A DNA stretch of 21,726 nt from an uncultured Clostridia bacterium (GTDB lineage: Bacteria; Bacillota; Clostridia; Oscillospirales; CAG-272), in the NCBI GenBank assembly GCA_904502015.1, contig CAJGEA010000013.1, forward strand, positions 1 through 21,726, given 5' to 3'. The first letter of the stretch is position 1, and each line of letters begins with the position of its first letter. Of the stretch, positions 1 to 8,145 are shown piece after piece. Both the position numbers and the translations under genes were made by a program. Below the pieces are notes generated by a model. It saw nothing but the letters and a program-made list of their open reading frames with translations. It was not told where the DNA came from and made no database searches.

Positions 1-196
1 TACTACTACTGATACAAGTAACAAACAATTAACTGTCACTGTACTGCTCACATATTAAGTACAAGTAATAAGTGATTTGTGTGTGGTGGTGAGGATAAAT
101 TAATTTGTATCAAGTAGGATATGTCGGTTTATTTGCTCACAGTAATTTTACCTGTCCGAATTGGTAACTGTATGACCTGAATGGGTATATAGACCG
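1..196. other. AT-rich gene-free left edge
   Basis: No open reading frame with a ribosome site is visible on either strand; stop codons are frequent in all frames. The stretch is AT-rich and immediately precedes a rho-independent terminator, so it may be the 3' untranslated tail of a gene left of the window. No convincing promoter was found; a weak TTGGTA/TATATA pair with a 19-bp spacer near 160-190 is not good enough to call. Confidence 0.4.
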
Positions 197-233
197 ACGG
201 GGGAGGAGCGTTCGTCGCCCCTCCCCCGTTTTT
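197..233 (+). terminator. Rho-independent terminator of an upstream transcript
   Basis: A GC-rich stem runs from 197 to 210 and pairs with 216 to 229, with one A/C mismatch and a TTCGT loop. It is followed by TTTTT at 229-233. No gene in the window precedes it, so it probably ends a transcript entering from the left and insulates the lipoprotein cluster. Confidence 0.8.
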
Positions 234-248
234 GCTTGATTGACGCGC

Positions 249-352
249 GGCGTGAAAGTTCAGAGAGCTGTAGCCAAGCGCTGCTGTTTCACGCCCAAAT
301 TCGACCGATACGGTCGAATTTCCAAGGATATTTGTGCCGCCGCTGTGCGGCA
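249..352 (+). promoter_or_regulatory. Structured leader with three consecutive hairpins
   Basis: Three inverted repeats lie back to back before the first lipoprotein gene. The first has arms GGCGTGAAA (249-257) and TTTCACGCC (287-295). The second is a perfect 11-bp inverted repeat (297-307 with 311-321, ATA between). The third has arms TGCCGC (335-340) and GCGGCA (347-352), just before the ribosome site. The second could also be a protein operator, since short-spaced perfect palindromes are typical repressor sites. No known riboswitch family was recognised. Confidence 0.45.
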
Positions 353-366
353 GAATGGAAATTACT

Positions 367-2637
367 ATGAAAAAGCTTGCCACACTTCTTCTGGCGCTGG
401 CCATGGTGTTGATGCCCGTGCTGACCGCCTGCAACGACGGCAAAGAGCCCGCGGACACCGCGGACACCGCGGACACCGCGGACACCACGGACACCGCGGG
501 GACCGAGACGCCCACCGAGGTGCCTACCGAAGCACCCACCGAGGCTGAAACTCAGCCCGAAGAAACGCAAATTTTTGAGGGTGGAACGCTGACCCCCTCC
601 GAGCCCGTGGCGGGTACTGCCACCCTCTCCAAGCCCTACGCCGAGAAGATCACGGCGGTGGACGGCACTGCGAGGCTGAACAAGGCGGGCGTGACTATGA
701 CCTACAATTCCTTGTTCTATGGCCATGACAGTGCCATTGACCGTGATTTGTCACAGTATGGTGAGGGCTTCGTATTGGTCGAGCTGGATGAGAGCCTCTA
801 CAAGGGGGACTACTTCCTCGGCGATTTCACGGGCGACCACTATCAGGACATGGCGGTGTACGCCGACGGCACGCTGGCGGTGTATCCTGCGGTTGTCAAG
901 ACGAATAAAACCTTTGAGTACAACAATATCATCTACGATTCGGTCCGCGGCGACGATAAATCGGAATACACCTTCGGAGAGCCCGTGACCTTTACCCTCG
1001 GTCTGTCCGACGCCATTCTGCGCGGCACGGGGGATTTCGACGGCAACGGGTACTGCGACTTTCTGTTTGTTGCCGGTGAATCCGTAATTCTGGCTCTGGT
1101 TTCGGAGCAGGGAATTACTCCCACCGCCGCGGGCGACTACTACGGCGAGGCATCCAAGCTGTACTCCGGTGACGTGGATGGCGACGGCAAGTGCGATCTT
1201 GTCATGGTGGACGGACACACCGTGACCACCATCCTCCATACCGACGCGGGCTTTGTCATGCAGGCATCGACCACCCTGCCTTTTGCCAACGAGTACGGCT
1301 ACGTCACGGTGGGCGATATCAACGCCGACCGCCGTGCCGACGTGGTCTGGTTTGAGGATGACGAGGGCGTTCCCCAGTTCCGCAGTATGTTTGGGCGCGG
1401 CGACGGCCACTTTGGCCCCCGCCCCGAGGAAATGGGCGAGGCGCAGGGCAACACCAACCTCTACTCGGTGTCCAGCCGCGTGCGCCTCAAGAAGATCAAG
1501 GGTCTTTCCATCGGCGATATGAATGGCGATGGCGTGGGCGACCTCTTGGTGTACGCCGAGGGCGGCGTCCAGAAGGGCTTCGTGCTGGCCATCAATGCGG
1601 GCGCGCCTCCCTACGATTACTCCCTCTTCGGTATGGTCACCGAGGACGGCACGTATAAGATGTACGCGGGCGGCCGCTGGCAGGATCACTCCGAGGCTGT
1701 GAAGGATCACATCAACGGCCAAGGCTCGGGCGATGGCGACCACGTGCTGATGTATACGTCCAAGGATGGCATTACGTGGGACCGCTACATTGACGGCCCC
1801 GCCTTCTACCTCGGCGGCGAGCTGGGTTACTCGGGCGACATGGGCTGGAACGAGTCCTGGTGGATCGGCAACACGCTGGAGCCCGAGGTGGTCTACGTAG
1901 ACGGCGTGTACCATATGCTGCTCCAGACCTCGGGTATTACCCCGAGCGGCCACTACGGCGACTACATCAACTACGCCTCCTCCACCGACGGTATCCACTT
2001 TGAGCGAAAGACCGATTCCCCCGTTATTCGTCCCGAGCCGGGTAAGGACTTTACCCAGTTTGCCGAGGTCTACGGCTACGAGATCGGCTTTAACCACCAC
2101 GAGCTGATCTACATCCCCGACGATCCCGACGGCAAGTGCTTCCACCTGTACGCGGGGCATCACATCAACGGCCGCTGGTCGGGCTACGTCCGCATCCGCT
2201 CGGCCGATCCCACCTGCTTCTACTGGAGCGACCGTGAAGCCACGGGCGGCATTGCCCAGATCGGAAACCAGATCGCCTACGTGTCCAACTATGACGGGAA
2301 CGGCAACCGCCTCTACCTGCGTATCACCTTCACCGAGTACGAGGATGCCGACGGTTGGCGCACGGTGCCCGTCCTGCAGTACTCCACCAACGGAGTCAAT
2401 TTCCATGGCGCGGACGTGCGGCTGGCGGCGGTGGACGTGACCGACCCCGTGACCGAGAGTAACCACAACGTCTACTTCTTAGGCTTCTGCACCGTCAACG
2501 GCACGGGTGAGATTCAGAAGAATGAGGATGGCAGCTACAAGCTGCTCTACCTGGCGACCACCGCCAACGCATCGGGCGGCGGAGCCATCTTCCAGGCCGA
2601 GGCTGGTGTGGGTGTGCTGAATTTCACGCTGGAATAA
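367..2637 (+). CDS. Surface lipoprotein with FG-GAP/VCBS-like repeats and a glycosidase-like beta-propeller
   Basis: 756 residues. The start is ATG at 367, with GGAAA 7 to 11 bases upstream; it gives a clean lipoprotein signal with lipobox LTAC, Cys22 being the lipidated residue. Residues 26-70 are a Thr/Pro/Glu-rich wall-spanning linker, partly encoded by a 9-bp tandem repeat. From about residue 150 to 400 there are five Ca-binding FG-GAP/VCBS-type motifs such as GDFDGNGYCD, GDVDGDGKCD and GDMNGDGVGD. From about 416 to the end is a second beta-rich region with motifs seen in GH43/GH32/GH130-type five-bladed propellers (EPEVVYVDGVYHM, YASSTDGIHF). An extracytoplasmic glycan-binding or glycan-cleaving role is inferred; catalytic residues could not be assigned. 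The next gene is a full-length paralogue. Confidence 0.85.
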   Translation: MKKLATLLLALAMVLMPVLTACNDGKEPADTADTADTADTTDTAGTETPTEVPTEAPTEAETQPEETQIFEGGTLTPSEPVAGTATLSKPYAEKITAVDGTARLNKAGVTMTYNSLFYGHDSAIDRDLSQYGEGFVLVELDESLYKGDYFLGDFTGDHYQDMAVYADGTLAVYPAVVKTNKTFEYNNIIYDSVRGDDKSEYTFGEPVTFTLGLSDAILRGTGDFDGNGYCDFLFVAGESVILALVSEQGITPTAAGDYYGEASKLYSGDVDGDGKCDLVMVDGHTVTTILHTDAGFVMQASTTLPFANEYGYVTVGDINADRRADVVWFEDDEGVPQFRSMFGRGDGHFGPRPEEMGEAQGNTNLYSVSSRVRLKKIKGLSIGDMNGDGVGDLLVYAEGGVQKGFVLAINAGAPPYDYSLFGMVTEDGTYKMYAGGRWQDHSEAVKDHINGQGSGDGDHVLMYTSKDGITWDRYIDGPAFYLGGELGYSGDMGWNESWWIGNTLEPEVVYVDGVYHMLLQTSGITPSGHYGDYINYASSTDGIHFERKTDSPVIRPEPGKDFTQFAEVYGYEIGFNHHELIYIPDDPDGKCFHLYAGHHINGRWSGYVRIRSADPTCFYWSDREATGGIAQIGNQIAYVSNYDGNGNRLYLRITFTEYEDADGWRTVPVLQYSTNGVNFHGADVRLAAVDVTDPVTESNHNVYFLGFCTVNGTGEIQKNEDGSYKLLYLATTANASGGGAIFQAEAGVGVLNFTLE
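451..504 (+). repeat. 9-bp tandem repeat in the lipoprotein linker
   Basis: GCGGACACC occurs four times in a row (451-486), followed by two degenerate copies (ACGGACACC and GCGGGGACC). Each copy encodes ADT or a variant. Because the unit is a multiple of three, changes in copy number would lengthen or shorten the linker without breaking the frame. Confidence 0.9.
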
Positions 2638-2688
2638 GGAAAAATAGAAAATCCATTTTTGCATTGGATACAGAAAGGATACCCCTCC

Positions 2689-4950
2689 ATGAAAAAGCTT
2701 GCCATGCTGATTTTGGCTCTGGCTCTCGCTCTGACGCCCGTGCTGACCGCTTGCAACGACGGACAGACCCCTGCGGACACGGGAACCGAGGCTCCCACCG
2801 AGATGCGCACCGAAACGCCTACCGAGGCGACCACCGAAACTGAAACCGAGACCGAAACCGAGGTCGAAACCCAGCCGTCCCTTTACGAGGGTGATGGAGT
2901 TACCGCGGGAGAAACGGTCTCCGGCACACACGAGCTTGGCTTTGTCAAGACCGAAGCCCCCACTGTGTCGAGTGGTTCGGTAAACCTCGTAAAGGCGGGA
3001 AAAACCTTTACATATCAATCCACATTCTACGGTCATGATAGCGCGATCAACCGCGATTTTGCGCAGTACGGCTGGAATTACACCTCTGTCGACGTGGATG
3101 ACGTCTACTATAAGGGACAGTTCTTCATCGCCGAGATGACGGGCGACTACTATGGCGACATGGTGGTGCTGGACGGGGGGAAATTGTCCATCTATCCTGC
3201 CGTGGTGACCACCAATAAAACCTTTGAATTCAACGGCCAGACCCACGATTCGGTTTACGCCTATGAGAAATCCGATTTCGCCTTCGGAGAGCCCCGCGAG
3301 TACGAGCTGGGGCTGTCGGATGCCACCCTGCGCGGCGTGGGTGATTTCGATGCCAACGGATATGCCGACGTTCTGCTGGCCAGAGCCGATGGCACCATCC
3401 TGCTGGGTCTTTCCGCCGAGACGGGCATTACCGTCGCGGAAGCGGGACGGATCCATGGGGATCCGAGCAAGCTCCACGCGGGTGACGTCGAGGGCGACGG
3501 CTACTGCGACCTGGTCTACATTGATAAGTACAGCGCGACTCCCATGCACAATACGGGCAACGGATTCTCGCTCATGGAAACGGTGACTCTGCCGTTTAAC
3601 GACGAGTACACCTTCGTTACCGTGGGTGACGTCAATAACGACACCCGCGCTGACGTTATGTGGTACACGGAGGAGGGAACTGACCGCTACTTCCGCGCCA
3701 TGTTTGGACGTGGTGACGGCTTTTTCGGGCCTCGCCCCGAGGAGCTGACGGGCAAGAAGGGCAACACCAACCTCTACGCCTACACCAAGAGACAGCGCAT
3801 GGTGGGTATGGAATGGTTTGCGCTGGGCGACCTGTCGGGCGACGGCATTCCCGATCTGTTGACCAAGGCAACCGAGGGAAGCCAAGGCGGCCTGTACCTG
3901 CACATCAGCGCAGATTCGCCGGCCTACGATTACTCGCTCTTTGGCATGGTGACGTCGGACGGACAGTATAAGATGTTCGCGGGCGGCCGCTGGTTCGACC
4001 AGTCCGACGCCGTAAAGGATTCCATGATCGGCCGCGAACAGGGCGAGGGCGACCACGTCATGATCTATTCCTCCAAGGACGGCATCAAGTGGGATCGCTA
4101 CATTGACGGCCCCTCGTTCTATCTCGGTATCGAGCAGGGAATCGGCGGCTGGGAGCAGGTCGGCGAGGGCTGGTGGACGGGCAACACGCTGGAGCCTGAG
4201 GTGGTCTACGTGGACGGCGTGTACCACATGATCCTGCAATCCAGCGGCTATACGCAAAGCGGTTGGTACGGCGATTATCTGGGTTACGCCTCCTCGACCG
4301 ACGGCATCCACTTCACCCGCAAGACCGATTCTCCGATTATTCTTCCCGAGGCGGGTAAGGACTTTACGCAATTCAAGGAGGTCTGCGGCTATGAGATCGG
4401 CTTTAACCACCATGAGCTGATCTACGTGGCCGACGATCCCGACGGAAAGGTGTTCCACCTGTATACGGGACACTTCAAGAACAACCAGTTTGCGGGTTAC
4501 GTCCGCCTCCGCTCGGCTGATCCCACCTGCTTTTACTGGAATGAGCGGGAGGTCGTGGACGGCTTCGCGCAGATCGGCAACCAGATCGGATACATTTCGA
4601 ATTACGACGGCAACGGCAACCGCTTGTTCCTGCGTATCACCTTCGACGATTACACCGACAAGGACGGCAAGCGCACCGTGCCGGTACTCCAGTATTCGGT
4701 CGATGGTTTGAACTTCTTCTCCTCGAAGGTGCGTCTGGCGTCGGTGGACGTGACCGATCCCGTGACCGAGAATAACCACAACGTCTACTTCCTCGGCTTC
4801 TGTACCGTCAACGGTACGGGCGAGCTGGAAAGAAACGAGGACGGCAGCTACAAGCTGGTCTATCTGGCGACCACCTCCGCGACTCCCGTTGCCCCTGAGA
4901 TCTTCGGCTCCGAGGCGGGCGTGGGTGTGTTGAATTTCACATTGGAATAA
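2689..4950 (+). CDS. Paralogous surface lipoprotein with FG-GAP/VCBS-like repeats and a glycosidase-like beta-propeller
   Basis: 753 residues. ATG at 2689 is preceded by AGAAAGG with 10-base spacing. The lipoprotein signal ends in LTAC (Cys22), followed by a linker rich in Thr-Glu pairs. The body follows the preceding protein almost block for block: FG-GAP-like motifs (GDFDANGYAD, GDVEGDGYCD, GDLSGDGIPD) to about residue 400, then from about 413 the propeller with EPEVVYVDGVYHM, YASSTDGIHF and FTQFKEVCGYEIGFNHHELIY. Both proteins end in GVGVLNFTLE. The pair is therefore a tandem duplication that has diverged throughout. The gap to the previous gene is 51 bp with no terminator, so co-transcription is likely. 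Function is inferred as for its neighbour: surface glycan binding or hydrolysis. Confidence 0.85.
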   Translation: MKKLAMLILALALALTPVLTACNDGQTPADTGTEAPTEMRTETPTEATTETETETETEVETQPSLYEGDGVTAGETVSGTHELGFVKTEAPTVSSGSVNLVKAGKTFTYQSTFYGHDSAINRDFAQYGWNYTSVDVDDVYYKGQFFIAEMTGDYYGDMVVLDGGKLSIYPAVVTTNKTFEFNGQTHDSVYAYEKSDFAFGEPREYELGLSDATLRGVGDFDANGYADVLLARADGTILLGLSAETGITVAEAGRIHGDPSKLHAGDVEGDGYCDLVYIDKYSATPMHNTGNGFSLMETVTLPFNDEYTFVTVGDVNNDTRADVMWYTEEGTDRYFRAMFGRGDGFFGPRPEELTGKKGNTNLYAYTKRQRMVGMEWFALGDLSGDGIPDLLTKATEGSQGGLYLHISADSPAYDYSLFGMVTSDGQYKMFAGGRWFDQSDAVKDSMIGREQGEGDHVMIYSSKDGIKWDRYIDGPSFYLGIEQGIGGWEQVGEGWWTGNTLEPEVVYVDGVYHMILQSSGYTQSGWYGDYLGYASSTDGIHFTRKTDSPIILPEAGKDFTQFKEVCGYEIGFNHHELIYVADDPDGKVFHLYTGHFKNNQFAGYVRLRSADPTCFYWNEREVVDGFAQIGNQIGYISNYDGNGNRLFLRITFDDYTDKDGKRTVPVLQYSVDGLNFFSSKVRLASVDVTDPVTENNHNVYFLGFCTVNGTGELERNEDGSYKLVYLATTSATPVAPEIFGSEAGVGVLNFTLE

Positions 4951-4963
4951 AGGAATATCTGCT

Positions 4964-5728
4964 ATGCTACAAGATCTGCATTCCCATACGTTTTACTCCT
5001 TCTGCGGCGGTGACGAGCCCGAGGCGGTGGTGGACGCCGCCATCGCGGGAGGGCTGGATATTATTGGTATCACTGACCACAACTACGGCGTAGGCTTTGG
5101 ACGAAACAGCCTGTTCCACCTGGTCGCCGAAGCGGGCGTGGGGGACTACGAGCGCACTCTGCGCCGCTACTACCACCACATCAATCTCATCCGCGAGAAG
5201 TACGAGGGGCGCATTCGCGTTCTGCGGGGCATCGAGCTCTGCACGCTGCACGGCGGTCGCCACCTCAATTTCCATCTGCCCGATGACGCCGACATCAGCT
5301 TTTTCGACTACTGCCTGATTGAAAATCTCGATCACCGCTATTCGGTAACGGGCGGGGATCTGTTCGCCTACGCCCGTCGGTGCGCCACCCCCGTGGTGGG
5401 CATCGCGCACACCGATCTGTTTGCCCATATCGAGCATCTGGGTGAGGATCCGCTGGCTTATTTCTCCCGCATGGCAGAGGAAAATATCTTCTGGGAGATG
5501 AACGTCAGCTACGATTCCGTTCACAACTACCGCGAGCACGAGTATATGCTGCGCTTTTTCTCGGATACCCCCGAGGGAGAGGCGCAGCGCGAGATCGTGC
5601 GCCGCTCGGGCGCGCGGGTGAGCGTGGGCTTTGACGGCCACCGCGTGTACGATTACCTCGCCGACCGCGTCTGCGACTTCTGCCGCCGCCTCACCGCCGA
5701 GGGTATCAAAATGCCGTTTGAAGAATAA
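4964..5728 (+). CDS. PHP-domain phosphoesterase
   Basis: 254 residues, ATG 13 bp after the preceding stop with AAGGA upstream, so very probably in one operon with the lipoproteins. The polymerase and histidinol phosphatase (PHP) fold is shown by the metal-binding motifs: His6-x-His8 in DLHSHTF, Asp38-His39 in GITDHN, the Glu of LRGIEL, the His of GIAHTD, and near the C terminus GFDGHR. There is no signal peptide, so it is cytoplasmic. PHP proteins hydrolyse small phosphoesters such as histidinol phosphate, but nothing here points to histidine biosynthesis. In this context a sugar phosphate substrate is plausible, as inference only. Confidence 0.85.
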   Translation: MLQDLHSHTFYSFCGGDEPEAVVDAAIAGGLDIIGITDHNYGVGFGRNSLFHLVAEAGVGDYERTLRRYYHHINLIREKYEGRIRVLRGIELCTLHGGRHLNFHLPDDADISFFDYCLIENLDHRYSVTGGDLFAYARRCATPVVGIAHTDLFAHIEHLGEDPLAYFSRMAEENIFWEMNVSYDSVHNYREHEYMLRFFSDTPEGEAQREIVRRSGARVSVGFDGHRVYDYLADRVCDFCRRLTAEGIKMPFEE

Positions 5729-5736
5729 AACGGCGC

Positions 5737-5810
5737 TTTGGGGCTCTGCCCCAAACCCCGCTTGAAACCTTTTGCAAAAGGTTTCAAGACTTCCAAAAAC
5801 TTTCAAAAAG
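5737..5810 (+). repeat. Dispersed two-hairpin palindromic element, copy 1
   Basis: The stretch has TTTGGGGC-TCT-GCCCCAAA (5737-5755), then CCCCG, then a perfect 28-bp palindrome with 14-bp arms (5761-5788), then ACTTCCAAAAACTTT. The same architecture of GC hairpin, CCCC spacer, long palindrome and CCAAAAAC tail recurs at the right end of the window and, in a degenerate form, near 17430-17570. It sits between two cluster genes. A TATAAT at 5811 just after it could help drive the isomerase gene, but no matching -35 was found. Confidence 0.75.
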
Positions 5811-5876
5811 TATAATAAAGAAACTCCGAAGGCGGAATTGAGATTTTCTGCCTGCGGCAACGGAAAGGAAAGAAAC

Positions 5877-6608
5877 ATGAAAACAAAATACGGACTTCAG
5901 ATGTTCAGTTTGCGTGACCTGACCGAGCGCGACATGGAGGCGGCTCTGCGTGCCGTTTCCGAGATTGGATACAGCTTCGTGGAGTACGCGGGATTTTACG
6001 GTCACTCGGCCGAGCAGATCCGCGAGTGGCAGGACAAGTACGGCCTGACCTGTAGCGGCACGCACACCGGCTGGCCCGAGCTGCTGCCCGAGAACATCGA
6101 GGCGACCATCGCCTACCACAAGACCATCGGCAACAAGAACATCATCGTCCCCGGTGCCGATCTTTCCACGCTGGAGAAGATCATTGATTTCTGCACCGTC
6201 ATGAACAAGGCACAGCTCCGTCTGGCCAAGGAGGGCATCTCGCTGGCTTACCACAACCACCACACCGAGTTCTTCGTAATGCCTTGGGGCTCCACCATCC
6301 ATTCCGAGCTGGAAAAGCGCGGCACGTTTGATTTTGAGCTGGATACCTACTGGCTCTACCACGCGGGTGTGGATCCCATCGCCACGATGGAGCGTTTGCG
6401 TAACCGCGTTCACGTCATCCACCTCAAGGACGGTATCCCCGAGAGCGGCGGACGCGCCCTCGGCGAGGGCGGCGCACCCGTTGCCGCTGTGCGCGAGGCG
6501 GCGATCGCCATGGGGCTTCGCATGGTGGTGGAGAGCGAGGGTCTGAACCCCACGGGTATCGAGGAGGTCACTCGTTGCATGAACTATCTCAAGGGTCTTG
6601 AGGCGTAA
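5877..6608 (+). CDS. Sugar phosphate isomerase/epimerase (xylose isomerase-like TIM barrel)
   Basis: 243 residues. ATG at 5877 is chosen over an upstream in-frame ATG because GGAAAGGAAAG precedes it and the protein then begins MKTKYGLQMFSLRD, a usual start for this family. The fold is a TIM barrel of the AP-endonuclease-2 superfamily. Recognisable strand ends with probable metal ligands are FVEYAGF (Glu), GTHTGW (His), YHNHHTEF, ELDTYW (Asp), VIHLKDG (His, Asp) and VVESEG (Glu). Members isomerise or epimerise keto-sugars and inositol derivatives with a divalent metal; the substrate here is unknown. It has no signal peptide. It follows the PHP gene after 148 bp that contain a palindromic repeat, and is followed by a strong terminator, so it closes the cluster. 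Confidence 0.87.
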   Translation: MKTKYGLQMFSLRDLTERDMEAALRAVSEIGYSFVEYAGFYGHSAEQIREWQDKYGLTCSGTHTGWPELLPENIEATIAYHKTIGNKNIIVPGADLSTLEKIIDFCTVMNKAQLRLAKEGISLAYHNHHTEFFVMPWGSTIHSELEKRGTFDFELDTYWLYHAGVDPIATMERLRNRVHVIHLKDGIPESGGRALGEGGAPVAAVREAAIAMGLRMVVESEGLNPTGIEEVTRCMNYLKGLEA

Positions 6609-6631
6609 GGCGTCCTCCCTTCTTTAAGGCA

Positions 6632-6668
6632 AAAGACCGCCCGCGGCGATGCGCGGGCGGTCTTTCTT
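6632..6668 (+). terminator. Rho-independent terminator after the isomerase gene
   Basis: A 13-bp perfect stem, AAAGACCGCCCGC (6632-6644) with GCGGGCGGTCTTT (6653-6665), is followed by a short U-rich tail. It ends the lipoprotein-PHP-isomerase cluster and lies just upstream of the next promoter. Confidence 0.88.
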
Positions 6669-6688
6669 GTGGGCGAAAATCAGGGGGC

Positions 6689-6717
6689 TTGCATTGTCTG
6701 CCGGCTTGTGGTATAAT
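6689..6717 (+). promoter_or_regulatory. Sigma-A promoter of the membrane hydrolase gene
   Basis: TTGCAT (6689-6694), a 17-bp spacer and a perfect TATAAT (6712-6717), with a TG extended -10 at 6709-6710. It lies about 50 bp upstream of the ATG. Confidence 0.85.
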
Positions 6718-6768
6718 GTGGGTGGATTTCTGCGTGCGAATGTCGCGCGCGAACGAAAGGAGAGGGCC

Positions 6769-8097
6769 ATGAAACGGTACGTAAGTCTGCCGAACGTCAT
6801 CTATTTTCTGCTGCTGTGCGTCGTGCTGAACAGCTATGAACTGGTCAGGCGCGCGCCGCTCCACCTTCTGTGGATCATCCCGACCTTCCTTTGCCTGAAT
6901 ATCCTGCCCGGTATGCGGTTGCGGGGCACGCGGCGGTGGAAGCTTCGCCTGTGTCACCACGGAACGACGGTGCTGATGCTCTTCGTTTGCACCCTCGTGC
7001 CCTCGGCGGTATGGCACGCCGTGCTGGCGTGGCGAGCCATGCCCGAGACCTATCTGGACGTTCTGTTCAGCGCGCTGTACTGCGTTCTCCTGTCCGCACT
7101 ATTTTTCTGGAACGGTATTCTGAGCGTGTATGCTACCTCTACCCAGATGGGGATCAGGTGGCGGGTCATCGGCGCGTTGTGCGGCATGATCCCCGTGGCT
7201 AATTTGGTGGTGCTGACCCGCATCATTCGCATAACCACGGACGAGATCGAGTTTGAAGTAGGGAAGGAGCGCCGCGCCGCCGATCCCGCGCTTGCGGCGT
7301 ACTGTCAAACCAAATACCCCATCGTGCTGATCCACGGCGTGTTCTTCCGTGACAGCCGACTGTTCAATTATTGGGGACGCATTCCGCGTACCCTCGCGTC
7401 GCACGGTGCGACCATCCATTACGGTCAGCACCAATCGGCACTGTCGGTCAAGGAGAGCGCGCGGGAGCTGACCGCGCGCATCAAGCTGATCGTGGACCGC
7501 TCGGGGTGCGAGCGGGTCAACATCATTGCCCACTCCAAGGGCGGCTTGGATTGCCGCTACGCCATCTCCGAGTTCGGGCTTGCGCCCTACGTCGCCTCGC
7601 TGACCACCGTGAACACGCCGCACAGAGGGTGTCTGTTCGCGGATAAGCTCCTCGGTGCCGTTCCCGAAAAGGTCAAAAACAGGGTGGCGCAGGCGTATAA
7701 TACGTCGCTGTACGCGCTGGGGGACGAGAACCCCGACTTTCTCGCGGCGGTGAGTGACCTGACCGCCGAGGCGTGCGAGGCGCGAAACGCCGTGCTGACC
7801 TTCCCCGAGGGGATCTACGCCCAGAGCGTGGGATCGGTTATGAGCCACGCCCGTAAGGGGCAGTTCCCGCTCAATCTGTCCTACCGCTACGTCAAGCAGT
7901 TTGACGGCGAGAACGACGGGCTCGTGGGCGAGTCCTCCTTTGCGTGGGGCGAGAAATACACCCTGTTGCGTACCGAGGGCAAGCGCGGCATCTCGCACGG
8001 CGACGTCATTGATCTGAACCGAGAGAACATCCGCGATTTCGACGTGCGCGATTTCTATACCGAGTTGGTTCACGACCTGCGGGAGCGGGGGCTGTAA
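6769..8097 (+). CDS. Polytopic membrane protein with lipase-type alpha/beta-hydrolase domain
   Basis: 442 residues; ATG at 6769 with AAAGGAG 6 bases upstream. The first 150 residues hold about five hydrophobic helices (roughly 10-26, 31-49, 63-88, 95-122, 130-152). From about 185 an alpha/beta-hydrolase domain begins with the oxyanion-type PIVLIHGVFF. The nucleophile is Ser256 in AHSKGGLD. Candidate acid and base are Asp383 (FDGENDGLVG) and His410 (RGISHGD), a complete Ser-Asp-His triad in lipase order. NTPHRG is also typical of LipA/PGAP1-like lipases. It may act on membrane lipids or lipid-linked substrates; that is inference. The gene is monocistronic, with its own promoter and a shared convergent terminator. 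Confidence 0.85.
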   Translation: MKRYVSLPNVIYFLLLCVVLNSYELVRRAPLHLLWIIPTFLCLNILPGMRLRGTRRWKLRLCHHGTTVLMLFVCTLVPSAVWHAVLAWRAMPETYLDVLFSALYCVLLSALFFWNGILSVYATSTQMGIRWRVIGALCGMIPVANLVVLTRIIRITTDEIEFEVGKERRAADPALAAYCQTKYPIVLIHGVFFRDSRLFNYWGRIPRTLASHGATIHYGQHQSALSVKESARELTARIKLIVDRSGCERVNIIAHSKGGLDCRYAISEFGLAPYVASLTTVNTPHRGCLFADKLLGAVPEKVKNRVAQAYNTSLYALGDENPDFLAAVSDLTAEACEARNAVLTFPEGIYAQSVGSVMSHARKGQFPLNLSYRYVKQFDGENDGLVGESSFAWGEKYTLLRTEGKRGISHGDVIDLNRENIRDFDVRDFYTELVHDLRERGL

Positions 8098-8105
8098 AAA
8101 AATAT

Positions 8106-8140
8106 AACGGGTGCCGTTTGAAAACGGCACCCGTTGTTGT
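8106..8140. terminator. Bidirectional terminator between convergent genes
   Basis: AACGGGTGCCGTTT (8106-8119) pairs perfectly with AAACGGCACCCGTT (8122-8135). The plus-strand side has a T-rich tail and the minus-strand side has seven T after the stem, so it can serve both the hydrolase gene and the convergent membrane-protein gene. Confidence 0.85.
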
Positions 8141-8145
8141 TATTA

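Noticed and set aside
161..191. Promoter with TTGGTA and TATATA
   Set aside because: The spacer is 19 bp, both boxes are poor, and a terminator begins right at the expected start of transcription.
240..548. Overlapping reading frames on both strands around the first lipoprotein start
   Set aside because: They are produced by the GC-rich tandem repeat of the linker read in other frames, have no ribosome sites and no family resemblance.
751..2466. Long antisense open frames opposite the lipoprotein, Cys-repeat and rhamnosidase genes
   Set aside because: The translations are Val/Ala/Gly/His-rich shadows typical of the antisense strand of GC-rich genes. The opposite strand carries clear domains, signal peptides and ribosome sites.
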